DNA of 64,000 bases, taken from positions 1,240,001 to 1,304,000 of the forward strand of contig VNKQ01000006.1 of assembly GCA_016508695.1 (NCBI GenBank), written 5' to 3'. The notes below the pieces were generated by a model, which saw only the letters and a program-made list of their open reading frames with translations, did no database searches and had not been told where the DNA came from. Below, piece by piece: positions 23,084 to 33,821 of the stretch. Numbering within the stretch: the first letter of the stretch is position 1; each line of letters opens with the position of its first letter. The translations under genes and the position numbers were made by a program. This stretch comes from Hyphodiscus hymeniophilus (taxonomy: Eukaryota; Ascomycota; Leotiomycetes; Helotiales; Hyphodiscaceae).

Positions 23084-24134
23084 ATGAAGCAGATCTACCT
23101 GAGTCTCGAGAGGCTGGTCCTGTTGTCTCTGTTTTCTCTCTACATATATCAATCCCAATTAAGCAATCGTATGCTGGGTCTCATCCCACGACTCCTGGAT
23201 ACCTTGGTCATCTTCTCCCAGCCTCCAGACCAGGTCCAAACGGAATCCGCAACGGTAGCCAGCACAGCGGTGACCGAAGTCCAAGTCACAACGCCTGCGC
23301 CCTGCTTGCCACAGCCCTACAAGATCCACATCTTCTCGCACTCGCCACTGGTGATCTATATTGAGAACTTCCTCTCACGAACCGAGATGGACTACCTGAT
23401 CCGAACCGCGTAAGTCCACCCCTTTAGTCCCTGGTTGGTATCATCTAACATCGGCTCAGCGATCCTTCCTTCCGCGCTTCTACAGTCCACGAATCCGATA
23501 CTCCAGAAGACAAGCTGGACGACAGTCGGAAGAGCGAAAGCGCCGCTCTTCTTTTCGACAACAGCACACTTTGCATCGCGCAGCGAGCGGCGGATTTTCA
23601 GGGACTGCCGGTGCAGAAGCTCGAGGTGATCCAAGTCGTCAAGTAAGAAACCAAGCCTGCCAAAAGACCCCACTCAGGTCTCGATTCTGACCTTGTAGCA
23701 GATATGGGCTGAATGACTACTTCAAGGAGCACATGGACTGGTTCGGGCCCTCGCTGAGCGTAGAAGAAACGTACGCCGGCGACCGACGCAGCACCTTCTT
23801 CGGCTACCTACGCGCCGACAACATCACGGGCGGAGGGACGAACTTCCCGCACCTCAAAGTCCTGGAGAACAGAGAGGGGTTTTGGTGCGAGTTCATAGAG
23901 TGCCACAGCGCGAGGGAGGAGAGCGTCACGTTCAAGGCGATCCCGGGAAATGCTATCTACTGGCAGAATCTGCACGATAATGGGACGGGGTTGCGGGATG
24001 TGCTGCATTCGGGAATGCCGGTGGAGCGGGGGAGGAAGGTCGGCGTGAATATCTGGACGAGGCAGAGGAGGTTGTGGGAGTGGTGCGAGAAGAGCCCGTG
24101 GGGAATGGTTCCTGCGAACGTGCCCTGTGTCTAG
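23084..24134 (+). CDS. Prolyl 4-hydroxylase-like 2-oxoglutarate/Fe(II) dioxygenase
   Basis: Exons 23084-23409, 23460-23642 and 23702-24134, giving 313 residues. The N-terminus (MKQIYLSLERLVLLSLFSLY) is a likely signal anchor placing the enzyme in the ER lumen. The double-stranded beta-helix core starts near IHIFSHSPLVIYIENFLS. Iron ligands are visible: His180 and Asp182 (HMDW) and distal His271 (LHSG), followed by a Lys near residue 281 (GRKVGVNIW) for 2-oxoglutarate. FPHLKV and EGFWCEF lie between. The family hydroxylates prolines using O2 and 2-oxoglutarate; the substrate here is unknown. An in-frame upstream ATG at 22927 would add 52 residues. I chose 23084 because the anchor then begins at the N-terminus. 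The last acceptor is a NAGNAG pair (tagcag); I used the second AG. Confidence 0.88.
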
Positions 24135-24527
24135 GTGTGAGAGGGAACCTCTGGGGTGTGAGAGGGAGTTTGCCTTTGTCACTATGTGAACGATACTGCC
24201 AACGCTTGAATTGGAGGTTCGAGTTCATGTTTCTGCAAATGGCTTTCTGTATATAACATGCAATATCCCAAAAGATATCAGTTTTACGGTATTGGTAGAA
24301 AGCTTTCCTCCGAGCTTGGTGTTTGAAGCCAGCTGCATTCAACAAAGAAATCAGATACCCAATTATCTGACCTTGGTTATATGATTAAGGCACTGATATT
24401 GTTCTTGCACTCACAAAGAAAACCGAGCGTATAATGCCATTTGATCCTTCCACCCAGATCTCGTACCAGATGAAATAGTTTTCGTGCAGGATTGAACTTC
24501 TAAAGCAGGGCCGAACTTGACGTGAAA
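24135..24527. other. Intergenic, nothing seen
   Basis: About 390 nt between two plus-strand genes. It presumably holds the hydroxylase 3' UTR and the acetyltransferase promoter. Confidence 0.5.
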
Positions 24528-25993
24528 ATGTCTAGACCAGTTGGAGACAGGCGAGTAGAACCACTTGTTGCTGTAACAACTCTGACATTCCGAGCAGTGA
24601 GAAGTTTGGAACTATCAACCACTTCCTCGGATACTACCGCTGCGTTTGCATCACAGCAAGGTATACCCTTAACAACAAGACAGAAAACTGGAAGGAGTCA
24701 TTCGAAGCCGCAGTCTGCAAAGCCGTCCTCCGTCATCCCATTCTATGTGCTGGAATTGTGGGCGACGACACGAACGATCCGATCTTCACTCGACTCGATG
24801 CTATTGATCTCTCATCCCACATTGAGTACAAGCAAGTCCGTGGCATCGAGTATGATCGAGGCATGGAGAAGATTCTTGAGGATCAACACAGTAAACGATT
24901 TCGAGATCTGGATCGTCGACCTGCATGGAAAGTCATAATTGTTCAGGGTAGTAGAACGGATTCCTTGAAAATAGTCTTCGATGCAATTTTCGCATTCCAC
25001 CACGTTCTGGGGGATGGAAAGAGCGGCTACCTCTTTCACACTTCTGTTCTGGAAGCCCTGAATTCCTCCCAGGAACCAGCCAGAGTAGAAAGACGAAGCC
25101 TCCTAATTCCCGAGTCGGTGACTTTCCCTCCGCCGATTGACAAACAGCTCAGTCTCAAAATATCATGGAAATTCTTCTTCAGGAAAGCATGGGAGTATCT
25201 GGATTTGACACCAACCTGGATCAAAACACCCCCTCCATGGGTCCCCACGCCTTGCCTTCGCAAACATATCCAGAACTACAAGTCAAGAATAAAGATTATT
25301 TCGATCGATGCTGACCGACTTTCGCGAATCATACCAGCATGTCGTGTACAAGGGACCACCGTGACAGGTCTTCTGAGCGCCCTCATTGTGGCTTCATTGA
25401 CTTCCCGTGTTCCCGAAGCGACAAGTTTCGTCGGCTGCATACCTTATTCAATGCGGCACCTCCTCAAGCCTGGTGCCAGGGAAGAGATAGGGAACCATGC
25501 ATCTGGACTTATGATTCATTATCCCTCAGCCAAGATCTCGGTTCTTCGCAGCAGCAAAAGCAACGAGCAGCGCTCTGATGAGATATGGAACGTCGCCCGC
25601 ACGCACAGGGAAGAGATGGCTGCAAAGCTCGCATACATTCCACATGATTTGGATATTGGTTTGACGCCTTGGGTTCCAGATCTGATGAAACTGTTCAGAG
25701 CTTGTATCGACAAGCCTCGACGCACGACTTTTGAGTCGTCAAATGTGGGAGTCTTTGAAGGAAGCAGAACCGGAGTGCGGTGGAAGATTGAAAGGATGCT
25801 GTTCTCGCAATCTGGGCAGGCAATTGAGGCCGCGATCTGTTTCAACACTGCGAGTGTTGCTGGGGGCCCGCTCTTGATTGGTGTCACTTGGGTGGAGGGG
25901 GCCATCGAAGAGAAACTTGTTGATGAGGTATCTGGAGATCTGGAACGCGACCTGAATGGTATTGGCAAGGGTGATGTAATAAGCTTCGTGTAA
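24528..25993 (+). CDS. Alcohol O-acetyltransferase family protein (Atf-like)
   Basis: Exons 24528-24550 and 24598-25993, giving 472 residues. The active-site motif HHVLGDG (HxxxD type) is at residues 142-148. The N-terminal MSRPVGD followed by NHFLGYYRCVCITARY matches the start of the alcohol acetyltransferase (Atf1/Atf2, PF07247-type) family. Reaction class: transfer of an acyl group from acyl-CoA to an alcohol, giving an ester. The natural substrate cannot be read from sequence. The joining intron must begin with GC (AG|GCGAGT, 47 nt) because only that junction puts both conserved segments in one frame, so it is a predicted GC-AG intron. No neighbouring biosynthetic enzymes suggest a cluster. 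Confidence 0.85.
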
Positions 25994-27739
25994 CCACATA
26001 CAATGAATTGGGGTTCATTTGGTGCCGTGGAAATACTTGCTTTACGAGATCTGTCTCGGTTAGGCCATTCGAACTATCTCGACCCTGTAGGAATGGTCTT
26101 GCAAGGCTCTGAAATAAATTGATGAGGTCAAAATTGACTTTGCTTTTGATTGATGACTTAAGTGGTGCTTGGTTGGTCCGGATCACTCGAAAGGCTTGGG
26201 AGGAGTGTGACACTGCGCAGAAACTACTGCGGACTTGTTATGTAAATCGTGGGCTGCATAACTAACCAAAGAAGACAAAGAAGGGCATAAGCTCGCTTAG
26301 ACATACTCTATTACTGTGCCGATCTTGACGGACTGTGGCTATCCAGCCAACAGCAGCAACACTCGAGGCTTCTTGCTCACCGCCACTCGGGGTATCGTAA
26401 TGACAATGCAAGTCAGTTCGAGTCTGGTATAGACTATAGTAGTTGCTGCCAGCCGCTTCTATGCACATCACAATTGTCCCGCTCATGTGCCTTTGTGCCT
26501 TCGATCTGGAACAATGATCTCGAAGTGCATACAAGACCCCTAGACCCCTACTCCACCACCTCCACACGTGATACCCCTAGTCCGGGGTTCGAGAGGGAAG
26601 GGGTCGATGCCAAGGAAGGCAAACGACAACGCCGCATAAGACACTAACTTACGTACCTCAAGTCCCTGTACTATATCAATGTTCCTTGGCTACATCTGCA
26701 TGTCGGGATGCCCCTTCTTCACCAAATCGCTCGCTACCACCTCGCTGCCACCATGTGTAACGTCGCTAATCTAGTGCATTTTTCTTATTGTTTGTAATGC
26801 AGTACGACCATCGAGGCAGTGGATGCAAGAATGTGAGATCCTTTGTTACGTCTTCCTGATATTTAGAAAAGAAGTGCAAATTATATGGGATATGCCGTCG
26901 CCGCCATCTGTTTCAGAGAAACTTATAGCCAGATGTGGAGCACAGGTTACACAACATATTGAGTTCAAAAAGGTTGTACGACTCGAGAATGGGATCATAA
27001 AATGGCTGACCGGATCGGATCCTGAACGGAGCACATTCCTACCGCCGTACCGGAATGGTTTATTTGGTTGGCCACCTACTCGCATACCAGTTGGGGCAGT
27101 TGATTGGGGATAAAGTTGAACCCGGTGCAAATGTTAGGAATTGTTCGGATCTAGATCTCACTACAGGCAATCTCCACCACAATGCCTTGGTGAAGAGAGA
27201 TTTACGTTAGGACAAATCGTTCGCGAATCTGTCGAGTGTGTGGGAAACGCCGGACTGACATATTGGAAGTCACATGAATGACGGTCGAGGGATGCTTCAA
27301 CCGAAGCTATGTTGTTGCTAAGCTGATATTTCTAATCTGGGAGGCCTGAGTGCCAGTTGCCTTTGTGATCTGGGCTTTTGAACCGGGATTAGAGCTTGAA
27401 TTCTGGAGGAGTCCGGGAGGACATATAATCGAATGTTTACTTGCTTGATGGTAGTGATGAGCCCCTTTTGAGAGGTAATCTGACAGTTCAATTAATTGGA
27501 TAAATTTCCTATGATCCCTTCCTTACCATAAGCCATAATGGCCGCAACCTGCCAACCCGTGGCAAGGCGTTTGAGACCACATACATGAAAGCCTTTCCAT
27601 CACCAACTATACCGTACAAGCACTCATTACTTGAACAGGCTTTGGCTGAAAGTACATGAGGCTGAGACCTAACATCTGCCATTCAATAAGGGTTTGGAGG
27701 AGCCAGTTTTGACGAAGTGTGAACCATCCCTATAGCTGC
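25994..27739. other. Intergenic between converging genes, nothing supported
   Basis: About 1.75 kb between the acetyltransferase (+) and the YDR124W-like gene (-). Only short unrelated ORFs. I found no tRNA-like or transposon-like structure. Confidence 0.5.
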
Positions 27740-29563
27740 CTATAGAATCATTGTGCCGTAACCACCATTCTCCTGGACGTACTCTTGAAATTCATGCGGA
27801 AGGTGGTGAGAGTGACCCAAGCTGGCCGTCCGTGGTTGGTTCCCGAGGCCAGGACCAAAACCAAATGGATTTCTGGCTGGCAAGCTATCAAAGTGTTTTA
27901 TCATTTGAGGGTGCTGAGTCGTGGGTGCGTGAGCTGGTTGAAAATGACTGTCCGGTTGACCGAGCGAAGATGGGGGGGATAAGACGTAATTATTGTAGGG
28001 TGTTGTCCAATTGCTGACCATTGCATCGTTTTGCCAGCCATACATGCTCTGGATGGCTTGGGTGGTTTGGCAGACTGGTGGAAGTATAGAGCGACGAGGT
28101 TGATCCTGCGCATCTGATGACTGAGAGTTGAAGCTACCAGTTCGATGGGAAGAGGGGTCGTTGTGTGATGGGTGGCCTTCTTTTTGTAGATATGTATCAC
28201 AGTGAGCAGGGAAAGATCCCGTAAACATTGAACTGGTATTTGTCTCTAGAGAGCTTGGGGGGTGCTGTGCTTGACTCATGGGCTGGGAGATCTGGCTGGC
28301 CAGAGTCGGTATATGTCTAAGAGCCTGAATCCTCTCCGGTTCGTCGTCTTCGTTTTTTATATTTGATTTTACTTTTACGTCAGAAGAATTAAGTCCACGC
28401 CAGTTACCAAACTTGACAGGGACCTGAGTCTTGCCATCTGGTATAACCGTATTAGTCTACTACAAACTTGTATATAGACGTCTTCGACTTACTAATCTCC
28501 CCTTTCTTGTAACGTTCTTGCAGCTTCGCAACCGTGAATATTTCTCTCAAGAAGGGCGTCTTCATAGCATTTTCCGGATGTTTAGGGTCATTGAACCATC
28601 CTTTCATCGCTTCCATTGTCCTTTGTTCAAGCTTTCTGACGTTGAGACCCAGCTTCTGCACGGTCGAGTATTGCTCGACGATCATTTTCAGGATATGTAC
28701 CAGGAGCCGGATTCGTTCTACAGACATCATGTCAGTATTCTTTCTCCCGGCCACGGGCGGTTTGTGCTAGGATAAACTCACCTGGTCTCAAAAGATGATC
28801 AGGCTCCACATGTCGAACAGTCTTGTGACCTTTTCCTCTAGGCCACCACGGCGGAGCTGTCGCATCACCTTTAGTATATGGGAAATGAGTCTGCTTCTTG
28901 GGCTCAACCAGCTTGACAAAAACTTTGCTTATAACCCTACAGGACGACTGCTGTAAATCCCGAAATCGGATATTGTAAAATTGTTCCACTTCTTTGTCAT
29001 TGCCAATGGTCAGTTGCTGAGCAGGAAATGGCATAAGGGTGTCCTCGCTGTCGAAGGATTCAGGATAGCGGGCTCGTTTCCTCTTTCTGTTGATCGAGTC
29101 GCCTTCATCTGACTCCTCCAATCTTGGATTCCATTGAACTTGACGCCAATTCGGGCGTGGTGTAGTCCCTCCACTGCTGAGTTGCTTGCTATCGTTACCA
29201 GGCTCAATCTTTGCAACCATGCTTCCTCCATCTTGGTAAGCTGATTATGGGGCTGGTCAGCATTTGCGCATATTGACCTACAGAATGATGAACAACCAAC
29301 CAGGCCTGGCATATGTTCCCTCTACCGTGGCACAGGGATCAATGCGAAAAAATTCATGGCTGGATCGATCGACGGAGACATGCGGCGGATTTTGGGTGAG
29401 AGACTGCGACGTAAAAGTCTTTTCTTCGCCGTTGTCCAGCCGTACAAAGAGTGTGAACTCCTCGACCGAGTCTTTCAAGGCGGCCTCAACAGCCTCTCAC
29501 GACGTCAATCCCAAATCCTCGCATTGCAGAGTGTTTGCTACTCACCGAAGCGAAAGAATGCAT
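27740..29563 (-). CDS. YDR124W-like helical-bundle (DUF2841) protein
   Basis: Five minus-strand exons: 29563-29546 (18 nt, MHSFAS), 29493-29301, 29240-28782, 28717-28493 and 28437-27740, giving 530 residues with every junction in frame. The conserved block runs from FTLFVRLDNGEE through EVEQFYNIRFRDLQQSSC, VFVKLVEPKKQTHFPY, PPWWP and HVEPDHLLRPERIRLLVHIL, about residues 20-260. It matches the family that includes S. cerevisiae YDR124W and the A. fumigatus AFUB_079030 protein of the subtelomeric hrmA-associated cluster. A basic stretch (NRKRKRAR) could be a nuclear signal. The C-terminal 230 residues are low complexity, rich in Ser, Pro, Gln and His. Molecular function is unknown. No hrmA-type neighbours are present here. 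Confidence 0.85.
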
Positions 29564-31379
29564 GGGCCAGGCTGCAGCTTGTGTGACGTTCAGCCTACTT
29601 CTTCCAATCAAATTCCAACCAGGGGTTATCTGAAGGGAGCGAGTGCATTCAATTCCAGGTGTGACGGAGTTTCGATGACATTAGTTAGATAAGCTGGGAA
29701 ACATCCAACATAAGTAGGATAGATCACGCTTTCCCTACAGACCAGACGGCGAGATAGGGGATATAAACTGTAGTTTCATTCTTGGTAGGCGAGACAAGCG
29801 AAATATGTGGTGGCTGAAAGCATTGCGTGTGTAGTAGAGCAGTCTTGTGTCTTTCGCTATCTCAGCGTCAAGATACATGGCTGGGCGGCCCTGTTGGCTG
29901 AAACATCTGTGCATGTGGACAAGCAATGTACTTTTTCTCGTTGCTTCCTTCAAAGAAATGATAGATGACAGATGCAGGTTTTCAGGCCGTGAATGTGACA
30001 ATTCTTCAAAAGAAGTAAATATAAAGCAGAGATCGACAAAGACGCGGTATCTTCCGAATGCCCAGTGTAGACGGGAGCTGAAAAGCTACTGGGAGAACTA
30101 CTGCCATTGGATCTTCATGCTACAGTAGTGTGGTTAACCGTGTACTTTTTGCTTTTTTTTTGTTTTTTCCGGGAGAAATCTGGTAGACATCTCAGAGCGA
30201 TTACATAAGCTGATATTGTGGCACCAACACACCTCACCTGTTGGCACGGAAGGTCGGGTCGGGACGTAAGGGGGCTCGGGGGACTCTCGAATACATACTA
30301 TCAGGCATGGGCCAAGGGTCTTCCGGCTTCTTTCCCCGCCACCAGGAACCAATTGGACCGCCCTGGCTGGATGGGGCTGAGGCCGAGGCTGGGAACGGAC
30401 TGAGTCTGCTGTCAGGACTTATCTGGGTAGGATACTAGGTAGGAGGAGAGGGTGGCGAACGGGAAATACTGCATTTATACCCCGCTGCGCGATCGGGCAG
30501 TCTCACGTCTATCTTACCGAGGATGAGTATAGGTATTGGATGTCAGGTTTGCGGCCTTTCTCGCCGTCTACAAGATCGCTTCGAAGTTCGAAGTGTTCAG
30601 GAGTGGTGCAAGTATTGTCGCCTGCATGATGGTCATGCAATACCAGCATACAATGTGTCGCTCCAAAGAGGAAGAAAGAAAGAAAGAAAGAAAGAAAGGA
30701 ATCATCGATAAGTTTGCTGCCTTGGAACGAACTTATGCAATGGTGGTGAAGAAAGGATCTAGATCCCACCCACCCATCCGTCTTACAGTACTGTAAGTTT
30801 CGTTTACGGGAATCATGGACCGGGCACCGGGAATGCATATATCGATCGAAGGTCTAACCTATTCAATGAAGGGCCAGCCTTATTAGCCCACTCCACCACA
30901 AGCCCACTTTTGAAGGTGTATGCAATGTAGGGCGTAGTAAGGGTAGCAAAGATTTCTGCAAGGAGGCTCGTAGACTTTCGCTTATAGTTGAATCATTTCC
31001 AAAGGTTGACTAGGTATGGAACAGATCCGGACCACTGATGGCGGATGGTAATCAAGATGGCAGATCGCAGATCGTAGATCACCCTCCCCGCGAGATGGCT
31101 GAAGCCACCCAAGCATGAGAATCGAGAACCTTGTTCTTGTCACATTCCTGCAGATTCAATGCAGATGCTGCCGTAGTGAAGACTTTGGTGGAAATCCGGT
31201 CTCTGGGGTTTCCCTACAAGTTGCGACCCTATCTGGTTCTTCAACTCTGCCTCAGCCCCTCTTAACTGAGTAGGCGTCTTTCATCAAAAATCGACCGATG
31301 TCTTCATCGAAAGCCTTGAAAGACATCTAGTATCCACCACTTGTGAAGACAATTCATTGTTGTGTCAAAGGAATCCACA
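29564..31379. other. Intergenic: divergent upstream region
   Basis: About 1.8 kb between two divergent starts (YDR124W-like, minus; Myb-like hypothetical, plus). No supported gene. It holds a GAAA microsatellite. Confidence 0.5.
30674..30698 (+). repeat. (GAAA)6 microsatellite
   Basis: Six GAAA units in an intergenic stretch. Confidence 0.9.
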
Positions 31380-32717
31380 ATGGAACTACATTCCATCGAC
31401 ATTCATCCATACTGCAGCATGAATATCACTCTCGCTGTAGATCCAGAACGTCGACTGGCAGCAAGCTGCAAGATGGATATATCTGCCTGCCTCAACAGAT
31501 CAGAAGAGCATGTACGATATCTCGATACGATGGAAACAGATGGGTCGATATCCGCACCCACGGCCAGACAGAGGGCTGGGAAAGACAGCGAGGCTTCTGA
31601 CCCCACGTTTCCTCGATCACAACCGCTTTATCCCTACACGCTTCCGCCAAAAGAGACCCAGCAGTTATCATTGAGCCAAGACGGGAAATCTAGCACCATA
31701 CTACCTTCCGTCGGGATGCTGTTGCAGACTATCGGCCCCCTGCCGCCGCTCAAGGTTGAGAAACCATACTATGGTGCCCACGCAGGCATTTTGGAACTCC
31801 AAAAGCAAGCCTCATCCAGTAATTGGCTTCCTTCCCAAATTGGTCGATCTCAGAGCGGTGAAGGCATTGTGCGTACCTTCAATGACTATCACCCACGACA
31901 TATCCGCGTCGATGAGCAAAGCTCTACCAGGCGCTCGAGGCGCCGCTCCTGTCACTCTCCGCGGTCAGCGGGGTCCCCCTATCATCGCAGCTTGCGCCAC
32001 GGCTCTCAACCTCAACTAGTCTGGAGCGTACCCCTTCAACACGTAACTGGCGATGGGTTTCGTTACCGTCAACCGAAAGTCGTAGCGCAAGATCCCGATA
32101 CCCATTACGACACCTTTTCTACCCCAATATCCCAGCATATAGCTCACATAAATAGACCGTACACGCCCGAGATGTGCGATTGGATCCGTTACCACCGTGT
32201 TGACCGAGGTTTGAGTTTCAAACAGCAAATGCTTCCTCTCTTTTTCGATCAGTTTCCAAACCGCTACGAACCAAATGCCACGGAACAGACCCTCTCGTCT
32301 CGATACTACAGAGACAATGATCGTCCCTGGCTCGATGAAAATAACAACTGGGATGTGGATGAGAAGGGAGCTCTCAAGACCGTCAAGGCGAAGGTACGGG
32401 ATGCGACAACGGCGGAGGGAAGGGACTTGGATTTTCCGATGAGCTTGGTAGATAAGTGGCCTGCCAGGCTACTGTGCGAGAAGTATCGGCATTGGAAGAG
32501 CCCAATTTTGGAGGAGGATAGAGAGAGAGCGGAACAGATCCTTGCTGGCAACGATCCTAATGATCCGCATGGGAGTAAGTCTTCAGACTTATGATTGGTA
32601 GAGATGTATATTTATACTGACGATTTAACAGAGCGTGCGGAATGGCGTCGCATCTTGTGCGCCACGGAGCACCTCATGTACAAGCCGCATTCCCGCAGAG
32701 CAAGAGAGAGCTACTGA
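31380..32717 (+). CDS. Uncharacterised protein with possible Myb/SANT-like segment
   Basis: Exons 31380-32574 and 32632-32717, joined by a GT-AG intron (57 nt), giving 426 residues. The start is the ATG giving MELHSIDIHPYCS. The N-terminal 250 residues are low complexity, rich in Ser, Pro and Arg (RSRRRSCHSPRSAGS). From about residue 265, RPYTPEMCDWIRYHRVDRG, then LSFKQQMLPLFFDQFP, and then TEQTLSSRYYRDN has the tryptophan/tyrosine spacing of a Myb/SANT-like helix-turn-helix. This suggests a DNA-binding or chromatin role, but only by pattern. The conserved-looking C-terminus (FPMSLVDKWPARLLCEKYRHW) ends ATEHLMYKPHSRR. I do not recognise a named family. Confidence 0.65.
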
Positions 32718-33821
32718 GCTGGGTGGATTGAAAAGGCAAATTTAGCATTCAGAATGGCTACGATGCTCGCTCTTTTTTTGTTTGACTTTCGTGTCTGGCT
32801 GGGAAAAAAAGAAAGACAATTAGGTCGTCTTTGACGGAGTAACACGGTAACGACGTCCAATCCGTATATCTATATTTCTTGTTTTGCGTTTCGGTTGTGG
32901 GGTTTGAAAACGCCCAGGCTTTCCATATATGCTGGATTGTACTAGGCGGTATGATGATTATGATATCACGAGTGCACGTTGGTTTACGAGAAGATTTGAT
33001 TTGACAGAGAGATGAACAAGGCACTATTACTCTCGTTCATGAATAACAGGATATTTTTGCATATCCCTGACCCATAGTCATCAAGAATACATCAGAGGAC
33101 TGTGGCCACAAGTCTCTGCATGTTTGCATGTCCACAGCAAGATACCCGTCGTCTCCCACCGCCTTGCAAGATGTGACAGTTGTAGCAGCCGATATACTTG
33201 ATACTAACCATCCTCTTTCCAACTTTGGCAACCTTCAAGCCTGCGGACAGAATTGATATAGACAAATGTTTGTAAGCAGCCTGGCTGGAAGCAGCAAAAG
33301 GGACTCGTGGATGGCAACTAGCTGTCCAAAACAGCCGCTGTCGAAGGCATTCAGAACAATTGTTCATGCGTGAAGATTAGGTAATATTGAGTTCGAGCAG
33401 GGCGTGATTACATGCAAACGCACAAGTGAACATCCAAGAGATGATAGAGCAGGGCTAGAGTTCTCCTGAAATCGAACTTCTGAGATCCGACTTGGGCTAC
33501 TCGTCCACTCGCTTCGGAGCACCATCTCAATCTTATTGAGACCCGGAACAAATGATCAAACTTTCGATCAAAAAGAATTTGAAGCTGGCTGCTACCGTAG
33601 CCTGCTAGCAGGAGTTGGATGAGAGATTACAGTAGGTTGTCGTTGCCGTCCAAGCGAAGCGACAATGAGGGGCAACGTGCGCCAAAAAAAGAAATCGCGC
33701 TCGGCGCGTTCCCTCCTTGCTTATTACCTCGAACAAGTCAACAGCAGAACGTAGTTTTGCAAGAAGTGATCATGGAAACGAGGTTCTCGACATCATTACC
33801 GTCGTCCTCGTCTCCCTCAAT
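32718..33821. other. Intergenic, nothing supported
   Basis: About 1.1 kb between the Myb-like gene and APC5. The APC5 frame is open upstream of the chosen ATG to about 33717 but without an obvious alternative start. Confidence 0.5.

Noticed and set aside
26823..27113. 97-codon ORF in the 26-27.7 kb gap
   Set aside because: Mirrored by an equally long minus-strand ORF; no domain and no homologous pattern recognised.
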